NCBI GenBank assembly: GCA_000310025.1
Contig: FN648564.1
Span: 434,316-498,315, forward strand
Reading direction: 5' to 3'
Length of the DNA: 64,000 nucleotides
Source: Ectocarpus siliculosus
Lineage: Eukaryota; Sar; Phaeophyceae; Ectocarpales; Ectocarpaceae
The notes beneath the pieces are model-generated. The model was not told the DNA's origin and searched no databases. It worked only from the letters and a program-made list of their open reading frames with translations. Below are positions 31,903-42,000 of the stretch, one piece after another (position 1 is the first letter of the stretch; each line of letters opens with the position of its first letter). The translations under genes and the position numbers were made by a program.

Positions 31903-32872
31903 GGACACCGGTTGTGTGCCTACAACTACCAGTATAGCAGTATTATAGTGTGGCTGTCAACACGAAAGTGGGTGCGCGAGGTCCATTTCAGGGCGGGTTG
32001 CTGGCGGCTCCACAGAGCACGCCTTCAATGACGTTGCGCGTTGCTGGCGCTCAAGTGACTTCGTCAGCGGTGTGGGCTGTGTCACCGATTTATCATTTAT
32101 TGGTGGTAACTACTCTGTAATCCTGTAATCCCGCAACAAAAAAAGCATGGTCACGAGAGCAGGGGGGCATACCATCGTCGCCACAAACGTTGCGGCAGTG
32201 ACCGGTGATGGGCCCAAGTTTGCATGTTCTTCCGTGGCAACTTTTTGTGTGTGCCGGGGGCAACTTGCTGTGGGTATCTCTCTCAATCACATGGACGATC
32301 CCCTCAGAGAAGCATGCCCGGACAGGTTAATCGGGCTGTCCAGGCTCGATTTCCCTTGTGCTGCTGACAGCGGAGGGAGCGTGCCCAACGGATACTTTTG
32401 AGACGGTGTTGCTCAAGTCGGCAGAACCGGAGATTGGTGCACCCAGCACGTACCAAACGCGTTCTCAACGGCACGGCCGGAGTTGCGTTGGGGATCTCCT
32501 GCTTTTCACTGTGTGGACATGTGGCCGAGCTCATTTGAGCGTGCGGACCGCGGGGAGTGTCCGCAACCGAGGAGCTCGCACAGTTTAGGGAGGGCAATCA
32601 GCCGCGGATGTGCTGCATGCCTTGTCATCGGTGGCAATTTCCATGAAGGCAGGTGGCGACATATCATGGGTTGACAGCAGCGAAGCTGGGATCGGGTGGG
32701 AATCCACAACAACAGGAGTTTTTGCGACAAATGGTCAAAATTGGTGCCGCCTCGCCAAGCGGGTTGACTTGGTCGCAGCGCGAGCTAACAGGTCTAGTTG
32801 GGCTACCAGCAGTCTCGAAGCCGGAAACGACAAGCGCGGTAGGAAACGGCGAAGTCGAAGCAGAGCTGTTTT

Positions 32873-33097
32873 TGACTCACTTTAATTGGCACTGGGCCTC
32901 ATCTAGCTGAGCGCCGGAAGAGTGGCAGAAAGCAAGGGGGCTCGCGCTCCCCATCTCTGCCTCGTCATACCTATCAAGTCCAACAGTAATCTATGTACAT
33001 GCGACACGAATACGGCAAAGGTTGTCCTGGTGACAACGCCAACCAGATCCTCGGGGCTCTTGGCTAGTATCGTCCTATGGATGGTACCTGCTTACCT
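32873..33097 (+). repeat. Dispersed repeat X, copy 2
   Basis: Partner of 23068-23314, same orientation, roughly three-quarters identical by eye. Confidence 0.7.
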
Positions 33098-33361
33098 AAA
33101 ACAGCACCACACCATACGAGCAAAACCTTTCGAATCATGGACTACCGAGTTATCATGGACTTGTGAGTTAATTCACCACGATCAACAGCCCCAAACCTAA
33201 CACGAGCAGACAAGCAATGGCCTTCGCTTCAGCGTGCACCCGCAGAGCTCCGACATGGTCCTGCACTCGCTCCAACCGGCTGTTTCCATCCGTTGACAAG
33301 GCTCTCTTCGGCCCGTTGCGCTGCGGCCGCCGCTTACCAGTAGCAATCGACCACACACGAA

Positions 33362-33870
33362 TCAGTGAGACTTACCCGTGACGCCACTGCCAGTCGAGGT
33401 GCTGGTTCTTCCAGCAGCGGTCGCGCCCGCCGACGAGGAAGACCTCGCTCCGGCTAACTGCCTCGCTATCGCGGCCGAGTCATTTTTTATGAACTCCCTG
33501 ATGTCCCCGCCGCCGGTCTTCGAGGACGATGGCTGATACATGCTGATACGAGGTTTCGATGTTGGCAGTACTGCTGGTGCTGGTGCTGGTGCTGTTGCTG
33601 TTGCTGTTGCTGGTGCCGGTGCCGGTGCTGGTGCCGGTGCCGGTGCTGGTGCCGGTGCCGGTGCTCGTGCCGGTGCTTGAGCTGCTGGCGCTGCTGGTGC
33701 TCGGGTTGGCGGGGAAGGTTGTTGTGCTGTGGTGACGCTACGGTTGTTGCCGCCGTTCTTGTTGCCGCTGCTGCGTTTGGACCCTGGGGACAAGGATGTT
33801 TGCCGTTCACTTCGCTCGGCCGCGGCGCGCTCTTCCTCTGCTTTTGGAGCGGGAGCGAGACATTTTACGG
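33362..33870 (-). CDS. Putative 3' exon: Ala-Pro repeat protein (uncertain)
   Basis: The open frame begins in 'KCLAPAPKAEEERAAAERSE', passes a Ser/Asn-rich section, a long Ala-Pro dipeptide tract from a GGTGCC/GCTGGT-type repeat, then 'SKPRISMYQPSSSKTGGGDI' and 'REFIKNDSAAIARQLAGA', and stops. The last part resembles a genuine protein end. It could be the terminal exon of the minus-strand gene starting at 35563, but I could not connect the phases. Confidence 0.3.
33579..33690. repeat. Hexanucleotide/trinucleotide repeat (GGTGCC / GCTGGT / GTTGCT)
   Basis: A low-complexity run that encodes Ala-Pro and Ala-Thr dipeptides on the minus strand. Confidence 0.85.
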
Positions 33871-34189
33871 TGGACCGTCCGGTAAGAACGAGACGAGTTG
33901 TGACGCACATGTAGAACAAATGGTTCGCGTCTTGCTGCTGAGTACGCCCGGGAGCACTCTGGTGTGTACTTCTGGCGAGAAAATATGGTCCACTGCTTGC
34001 CTCCAGACGCTGCAAACGCCATAGATGAGAAAACCAGTTTTTGAGACGTACGTACCTTGTGTCTATTCGTTTTCAAACTGCAAAGCAAACAACCCTACGG
34101 CCGGACGGAGCGAGCGATCAAAAGTGCATCCCTCAAGCGACAAGAAAGTGAGGCCATGAGTGTGCTGCGGACCGTCACAAGGCGCCGCC

Positions 34190-34340
34190 CCCGCACCTTT
34201 CTTAACCTCGACGCGAAGTTTCTGCACCAACTCCCTTTCCTCCCTGAGGACGAAGCGCCTCCTCACCAGAATATACCTCCGTTTCTCGAGCTCGGCCTGG
34301 TTGTCGAACGAGATGAGGGAATATCGACAATGATACAAAA
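34190..34340 (-). CDS. Putative internal exon, charged helix
   Basis: The minus strand encodes 'RYSLISFDNQAELEKRRY', 'LVRRRFVLREERELVQKL' and RVEVKKGAG. The sequence is strongly helical and charged, unlike neighbouring noise frames, so an exon is plausible. Boundaries are not resolved. The best nearby acceptor does not fit the phase of the proposed first exon at 35563. Confidence 0.3.
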
Positions 34341-35040
34341 TTCTTGTTTGATGCACACGATACAACACGCGGTAGATAAAATCTCATACGGTTGAGCTTG
34401 AAATTGGCATGTGCCATACGACTAACTTCTCTATTGGCCTCCATGGGGCCAAGAGCACGCCGATTCACGCACGCGAAGAAAACCCACGTCTACCCAGACA
34501 ACACATGTACGTTAGACACACCATATGTGAAACACACGCACGAACACTGCAACGAAACACGTGTCTTGGTGCCCGCCAATAGCACACGCACAACACAGCA
34601 GGGACCGTCAGTGACGCCGTGGTATTGATGAAGAAATGGGAGGAGGGAAAGCGTAACACACTCTTGGCAGCAGCAGCAGCAACAGCACTCACGCGACCAC
34701 ATCAAGTCAATCGACGTGCATTTGGTTCGACAGACGCCGCACACACACATAGGATCATGACTTGGGGGACTGGTAGATTCGTTTAACCTGCTCCTACGGC
34801 GCAAGCGTCAACGTCTCGCACCATACGGCACCGCAAAGGGAGTTGCGCACACGCGTGAGAGTGGAGGGGAGGGACACACATCGTAATCTTGGAACACACG
34901 TAAAACGAGGGACCATGATGTCAGGGGCAGCAAAATTGCCTAAACGTTGGCATCAATACTCTCTGTTGTACAGGGAATTACTTTGTCAGGGTGAGTAAGG
35001 AATCAAACGTTTGTGCGTACGGCCACAGTACGTCCAACGC

Positions 35041-35101
35041 CATCTGCTGTTGCTGCTGTTGTTGCTGCTGCTGTTGTGCTGCTGCTGCTGCTGCTGCAGT
35101 T
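35041..35101. repeat. (CTG/TTG)n triplet repeat
   Basis: Mixed CTG and TTG triplets. No supported gene covers it. Confidence 0.85.
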
Positions 35102-35161
35102 GTTTATCGAGGCATGCTCTTAATGTTCCAGCGCGTCCGGCGTAGATTTTCTCACCTTGTC

Positions 35162-35563
35162 CACGATACCCAGGTACGTGCCTTCGTCGGCCAGGGCTCG
35201 GTCCACAGCCTTTAGCTCTAAAACGGCATCGCGCACCTTCTTCGCCAGCTCTTCATCAGAGGGCGTGGTTTCGAGGACCAACCGCATGTCACCCACACGG
35301 CGGGACGACGACGAAGAAGACGAAGAAGGAGGAGGATAGGACGGGGTCGTCGCGACCCTTTTCTTCCCACTCTCCCCCAGAGTGGCAACTCTTTTCTCAC
35401 CTCTCTCCCCCGGCGGGTGCGGCCTCTTCTTGTGGTACTGGGGGTGCTTGCTGCTGCTGCAGGGTTTGCCGCGCATATGGACATTGTGCGCATTCTTGCC
35501 CGGTTTCTTGCGCCTGGTCTTGTCCTTATGCTTGCCACTGTTTTTCCCCGTGCTCTCGTCCAT
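35162..35563 (-). CDS. Putative first exon of an unknown basic protein
   Basis: ATG at 35563 opens MDESTGKNSGKHKDKTRRKK, a Lys/Arg-rich start. It continues through a Ser tract to 'PSDEELAKKVRDAVLELKAV' and 'DRALADEGTYLGIVDK', where AAG|GTGAGA is a good donor. Without splicing the frame runs on only 11 residues to a stop at 35120. A nuclear protein is suggested by the basic N-terminus. The start is divergent from the pseudouridine gene at 36037, leaving about 470 bp of shared upstream DNA. Family not recognised; later exons are only guessed (34190-34340, 33362-33870). Confidence 0.4.
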
Positions 35564-36036
35564 ACTCCGCTGCCGAACCGTGTCTCAAACAACGAGTGTT
35601 GAGTGAAGTCGGGAAAGCCTGCGCTCCAGTTATTGAGGTTGCTGGCGAGCTTCGCGATGGGACCCCGCTTTTCTTTCAGGCTACCTAACACGCGCACCCT
35701 AAACGAATGCTGTGTAGGGCGTGGTTGTGGCTTGAGTGACGGGTCTGCTATGGGTGCGGCGGTGATGGCCTCGTAGCACTACTACTGCTGCAGCACCTAG
35801 AGTACCACATGTGTGTTGTAGAGCTGGAAAATGTTGTAGGGGGCCCGTGCGGTCAATATGCGGCGGATTTTGATGGTTCTCGTCAAACGTTTTTGGTTCA
35901 CATCCGGACCTTTGGGGATCTCGGTCAAAGTGGTACTGCTGTAGGTGTCGTGTCTTGGCAACCGGTGTGCTATGCTACAGCAGTTAACGATACGCTGACA
36001 CTGGGTGTAGCGTTAAGAGGTCTTAGCGCGTACACC

Positions 36037-39000
36037 ATGAACCGAGCGGCCGCAACGTTATTGCGCAAGGCCTCTGGGGGTCAATCGGCCTGTCTACGAC
36101 GTCGCGGGAGACACCTGCCCTTGCGTAGATGTCTTGCTGCTTGGGGTTCCACCTTGCAGATAGAGCCCGGGGTCCAACGTGCGTTGGAGGAGGGACGCCC
36201 GATCGTAGCCCTTGAATCCACCATCATATCTCACGGTATGCCCTATCCGGAAAATTTAGCTATGGCCAGGTGCGTATGCGGGAGGGAGCGAGGGAGGGAG
36301 GGAGAGACAGGCACACGCAGAAAGGTAGAGAGACGTGCATGCTGCAGACATTCAGCATATACAGAGTACAGAGTAGCCGTGCACAACCAAAATCATGCCG
36401 GAGTCTTGTTTGTGTCACCACCAGCACGAAGTCGTTCTTGTTGCGATGTTGTAAGATGATCTCTCGAATAGCGACCCCCTATTTGGCTTCACGTTGTAAC
36501 CAACGGAACCATTTTTTTGCCGGGGAGTACACGCAGCAGGTAGGTCAACACAGTACCGTAAGAGTCGGAGAGTTGGCACCGGGTGCGATCGTTTTTTTAA
36601 ATGTTTTTCCCTCAGTTTTTTTATCGCACCCCGGTGCCATCTCCGACCGGTACCATCTCTCCGACCGGTACCATCTCTCCGACCGGTACCATCTCTCCGA
36701 CCCCGGTGCAGAAATGCATTTAAATCATTTCGTTTAGAATTTTCAAGGCACCCCGGTGCGATCTGTCCGACCCGTGCGATCCCCGGTGAAATGCACACAG
36801 GTGTTGTATGCACGCACCCCGGTGCCATCTCCCTGACCGTGAATGTAGGTACTCACGCACGCACACGGTCTTCTGCACACACACGCATATATATCTGAGC
36901 AAAAAGGCGGCGAAATACACATACAACATACAGTCGTGGCTCCGTTACAAGAGGGTACCTTACAAGAGGGGGCTCCGATATCAGAGGGTCGAATCGGTTG
37001 TCACGGACTCGACTCGCTATAGTAGGGTTACCCTCTTGTACAGAGCCCGGACCCTTTATAGTGGGTCACCCCACTATCGAGGGGGTTACCGCACTATAAG
37101 GGGGCTTGTAAGTTAGGGACTGTCGCCTTTCACTCACAAAAACAAACGCACCTTCCTCGCAACAAACGCCGCAGGAAGAATAAACCAGAGAGGAGCTGCC
37201 AAGGAATAGTGAGTGGTGTTTTGGTGAAACTGGTGGCAAATGCAAGGAGGATGATGAAAAGATTATGAAAGCACTCCGAAACGAACACATGTGCAAAGTA
37301 GCAGCCTTGGGTAAACACGTGCAGCTCTCTTCTATTTTATTGCTACCGTCTATCTTTAATCTGGAGAGTAGCTTAGCCCCCCCCATTGCACCCCCTCATG
37401 GGGTCACAGACCTTGGCCTTTCGAAGCACTTTCTGTGTTAGCCGCACTGAGACTGACGTGTTTCCGTTGGTTAGCTGGTTAGCGCGGTCGATGCAAATAA
37501 TAAAGGTACAATAAAACACACACGAACACACACATCGCGGCGCTAAGTAGAAGCAGGGGGCTGTTTGTGCTAGGTTAGAATTTCGTTCCTTTAGCATACG
37601 GTTGAACACCTGCAGCGCAGACAGTCAAGTTCTCCTCTAAATAAATGTGGGCGATGTGTGTATGTTGGTGTGCGCCAGGGGCCAGGGGGGGGTAGATAGA
37701 CCGTGTGTTGGTGCAATACAACACTTACTTATACCGTGTGTACATGAAGTTTCTCATGGTCGGAGAGGTGTCCAGGAATTCTAGCATGTCGTTCAACTCT
37801 GTAGACTAAGCGTTTTAAATGCATGCATGAACATGCACTTTACCTCCTTGTCAAATGGCTGCGTCAACTTGGCTGCGAGGCAATTATTCTCTGGAGATGT
37901 TTCCACTCCATGAACTAAATACAAAACGGAAAGCGTTGGAAAGCGTTGCCGATACGATCACAATCACCCGGCTTGCTTTGGGCGTGTGAATTCGGGCAAT
38001 CAGCCCACCACACGTGCGTACACTCCACCACGCTTACATGCTTACACAACCTACACGGCATTGGTACGCTGTGCCGTAGTCAAAGTGCCTTTGCTGCTCG
38101 AGATTTCCCGGTTTTCCCTCTATAAGAGGGTACCCTATGGAGCACCCTCATACAAGAGGGTAACCCTCTTATACCGATACAAGAGGGTGGAGAGCCGTTG
38201 TCACACCACCCTCTTATAACGAAGCCACGACTGTACCCCGAAAAAAGCGGCGAACTAGCGCATCTGAGTTGGTACCAGTGCACACGGTATCAATTGGTTC
38301 CCCCTTTCGTTTGGGTCTTCTTCTACGGATACCAGTACGTACGCAGAAGTACAATAGCTTCGGGTTGTGTAAGGTAGGGTAGGGTGCGGCTTGTACGTTG
38401 TGTGCTTGGTTGAGTGTACGGTTGGCAACGCAACTTCCACACCAATAAAAATATGAAAACAACTGGCATACCGCGTGAACCGCGACCATCCAATCATATG
38501 TAAAGGAGTGGCGCTCCGCTGACTCCGTCCCCACGTGTAAAAGGTACGCACATGCACCTCATTCCGGCAGCTGAAAAGGAGTTCCATCTTGGATGTGGGG
38601 GTCGGAGAGATCGCACCGGGTGCGATTCCTCCGACCCCGGTGCGTAAATCGAATTAAATGTCTTTTTCTCGGGCTTTTTATCGCACCCTGGTGCCATCTG
38701 TCCGACCGGTGCCATCTCTCCGGCCCGTGCCAACTCTCCGACTCTTACGGTAGTACAGTAGTGTTCCTTCTCTACCCACGCCCCACCATCAAACCTCACA
38801 AACAGGGGGGTCGAGGATATCATCAGGGAGAGAGGGGCAGTCCCCGCTACGGTGGCCGTCTTGCAGGGTCGCCCGCACGTTGGGCTCACGGCGTCTCAAC
38901 TGGAGTCTCTTGCTGAGGCCGGGCCTCGCGCGAGGAAGTGCTCCCGGCGCGACCTCGCCGTTGCCCTCGCCCAGGTGCGCGGATGGGAGTCAATAAATCA

Positions 39001-42000
39001 CGAACGTCTGCACCAATCGCACATGCATGCAGTCTTGTCGGCACGGGCACAAGCTGATGTAGGTAGACAACCTGGTTATTTTGAGCGAGTACTCGTGAAA
39101 ATGAGGCATGGGTTCTTTCAGCGATCGTTTTAGGAGCGACCCTACACCAAAGGCAAGTACTCTTTATCAGCGTGTTGTGTACGATCACACCAACCCCTCC
39201 TGTGTGCCTTCCTTGCTCTCACGTCCGATTTTTTGTCTCACTACATTGCCAATGTTCTTTGTTCTCGCGCCTCTCTTGACGAAGGGGGTCGACGGGGCGA
39301 CGACCGTGGCCGCCACGTCCTACCTCGCGTCCCTGGCTGGCGTCAAGGTGTTCGTGACGGGAGGGATGGGGGGCGTCCACAGGGGGGCGGAGACGACGTT
39401 CGACGTGTCGGCCGACCTTGCCGAGCTAGCGCAGACGCCGATCGTCGTCGTGTGCGCCGGGGTGAAATCCATCCTCGATATCGAGAAGACTCTCGAGGTG
39501 AGTTGCGTTGAGGTTTGTTTTAAGGATTTTGTTGGCTTGCTGGGGAGCGACGCACTCTCGTGTGGTATCTCGCTCGCTGTGTAGGTATCACGGGCACGTC
39601 GCGTGGGGAACAGGGTTGGTGTGATCGCCCGTGGTACTGTCCCGACTTCCTCGCAGATGAAGGAAATGGATTTTTTCCGTTTCATGCCGATGTCCCAAAC
39701 ATACAAGGTAGGCCCAAAGCAACCTACTACCTAGCTGACGCCGTCGAACGAAAATGCTCCCTTGTTGTCCCGCATCCGGAGCAGTCGGACAAGGTGTATC
39801 ACACCCCGTCCCTCTCTACTCTCTACTTGGTCACCGAGAGGTTTGTTTTCTGTGCAGAGGATCGCTGTGCCCGCCTGTTCCGGCGGTATACCATCGACAG
39901 CAGCTTCTCGTCAACTTCTGTCGTTGCGTGAAAACCAGGTGCTAGAGACGAACGGGGTCCCCGTGGTCTCTTTAGGCACCGATGACTTTCCAGCTTTTTT
40001 CAGCCCGTCCAGCGGGGTGCCGTCCCCGCTTAGGCTGGATACGCCTTCTGAGGTGGCGGCCGCGGCAAAGGTGGGCGTGAAAGGGGCGATGGTTAGTTCT
40101 GTGGCGTTACATGAACATGTGGTTTCTTGTTGCGCGCTCCGTTTTGTGAGTGCGCGGGGGTTAGGTATTTAACATATGCCACAGCAGCGAATCTTCAGTG
40201 GCATTGCGGGTTTTGGTTTATATCAAGGCGGCTTTAGTAGGTCTGCCACCAACACGAAAGTACAGACGGGTCTTGTTCATACCTTCCCGACACCTGCCCT
40301 CAACACACACCGCAAACACGGCGTTGATGCTATCGCTCTTTGGGCCACGACTGGTGAAAAAATATTTTTAGACTAACACGATTAGCGTCGCTCCGCACGC
40401 CTTGTCGACTCCATTGATCCTCGGGTCGCGATTGCAAAGAACCTCACAGGTCTTTGCGCTCAAAGAAGCTGAGTTTTGTTGTGCATCCGTGTCCCTTACC
40501 CTCTGTCTCGCCGACCCTTTTTCATCCCCGCGAGAAAGGCCGGGTTTGACCTCGGCATGCGCAACGGCATGGTTGTCGCCGTACCCAACCCTGCCCCGAT
40601 GTCCGGAGGGGCCGGCATAGACGCAGCGATTCACGAGGCTCTGGAACAGGCGGAAGCGAGGGGGCTCAAGGGCCGCGACATCACCCCCTTCGTGCTTGCG
40701 AGCGTGAATGAGACCACCGGAGGGCACTCGCTGAAGAGCAACGTCGCTTTGGTGAGGAGAAAACGAGCACAGCACACGAGGGCAGCGTGCTACCGGGCTG
40801 CTGCGCTGCGAATTGTGGTAGACTGTGCGCGGTCTGGGCATACCTAGGCTGGTTAGGTTGGCCAGAGAGTACGGCGAGCTACGGGTTGTCGTACAACATG
40901 ACAGGTTACCAGGGAAAGTTTGATTGGACAGGCTTTGTAATGGACAGAACGCAGAACCCCGTTGAGTGTGTGTGCACGAGGAGAGACATCGATAGACGTC
41001 GTTCTCAAGTTCAGGACCACGTGGACCACGTGGAAGCATGCCAGTAAACAAGAACCCAAAAGCTGTTTGCGTCGAAAACTACCGTCCGCACCCACAGATC
41101 CGCCCTTGACAATTGCTCACTCCATGTGCAATCTCGTGCTCTCTTCGTTTTGCGATCGAATTGTGCCGAACGCCAAGAACATAACCCGAACAACGGCGTC
41201 ATTTCGTTTTCCAAGGTTCGACATAACGCCAAGGTTGGAGCCGACATCGCGGTGCAACTCGCCGCATTGACAGGCAGACCTACTGCCCCGGAGGCTTTCC
41301 TCGCCAGGCCGACGCCAACAGCAGCGCCGCCGCTCCGCGTGGCCGTCTTCGGCGGGGCCGTGGCCGACATCGTCTCGAAACCTCCCACGGGGACCGCGCT
41401 TACGCCCGGAACGTCTACCCCGGGAGAGACGCGGCAGAGCTTCGGTGGCGTGGGACGCAACGTGGCCGAGGGCGTCGCGAGGGTCTTGCTGGCGCGAAGG
41501 GGCGACAACGTCGCAATGGGCATTGACAGCAGCAGCGACGGCAGTGGCGCTGTCGTCACTCTCGCTTCCGTGGTGGGCGCGGACGAGCCGGGCAAGGGGC
41601 TCGTGGCGGGTTGCGAAGAGGCCGGAGTTAACGCGGAAGCGACGGTGGAGGTGGGGTGTTCGAGCGGTGCAGGCGACGATGGCGGCAGCGACAAAGCAGG
41701 GACTGCGAGCTACGTGGCCGTTCTTGGAGGCGACGGTGATTTGGTGGCAGCAGTAGCTGACATGCGCGTTTTGGAGAGGATGACAGCGGTGAGTGTCTCT
41801 GAGAAAGTAAGTTACTTTGGGCCGCTTGAACTTTCGTGCAATTGCCTCTTTTCGACGTGTCCGGTGCTTCGGAACATGTTTCTTCAGCGGCAGCGAATGG
41901 TTTCTCACGCTTCCTTCTCAGGGGCATGCAAGGGGCTCGTCGGTAAATTCTTGGGCACGCCCAGAGCTCGCCAGGCATCAGTGACATGAGGGCCCATCGC

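Larger units (their letters stand above)
36551..38753. mobile_element. TIR element 1, host of a nested second element
   Basis: The two ends are inverted copies: TACCGTAAGAGTCGGAGAG plus TTGGCAC at 36554-36579 reappears reversed at 38726-38751. The arms contain many iterations of a GC-rich motif, CCGACCGGTGCCATCT-like, and palindromic ATCGCACC/GGGTGCGAT pairs. No transposase frame is visible. Subtracting the nested element (36931-38233) leaves about 0.9 kb, so it is non-autonomous. The outermost bases (CAG versus a CTACTG-flanked end) are imperfect, and no clean target duplication could be defined. It lies in intron 1 of the pseudouridine gene. Confidence 0.65.

Noticed and set aside
41011-41908. 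Long minus-strand frames opposite exon 6 of the pseudouridine gene
   Set aside because: Antisense shadows of a conserved PfkB-coding exon.
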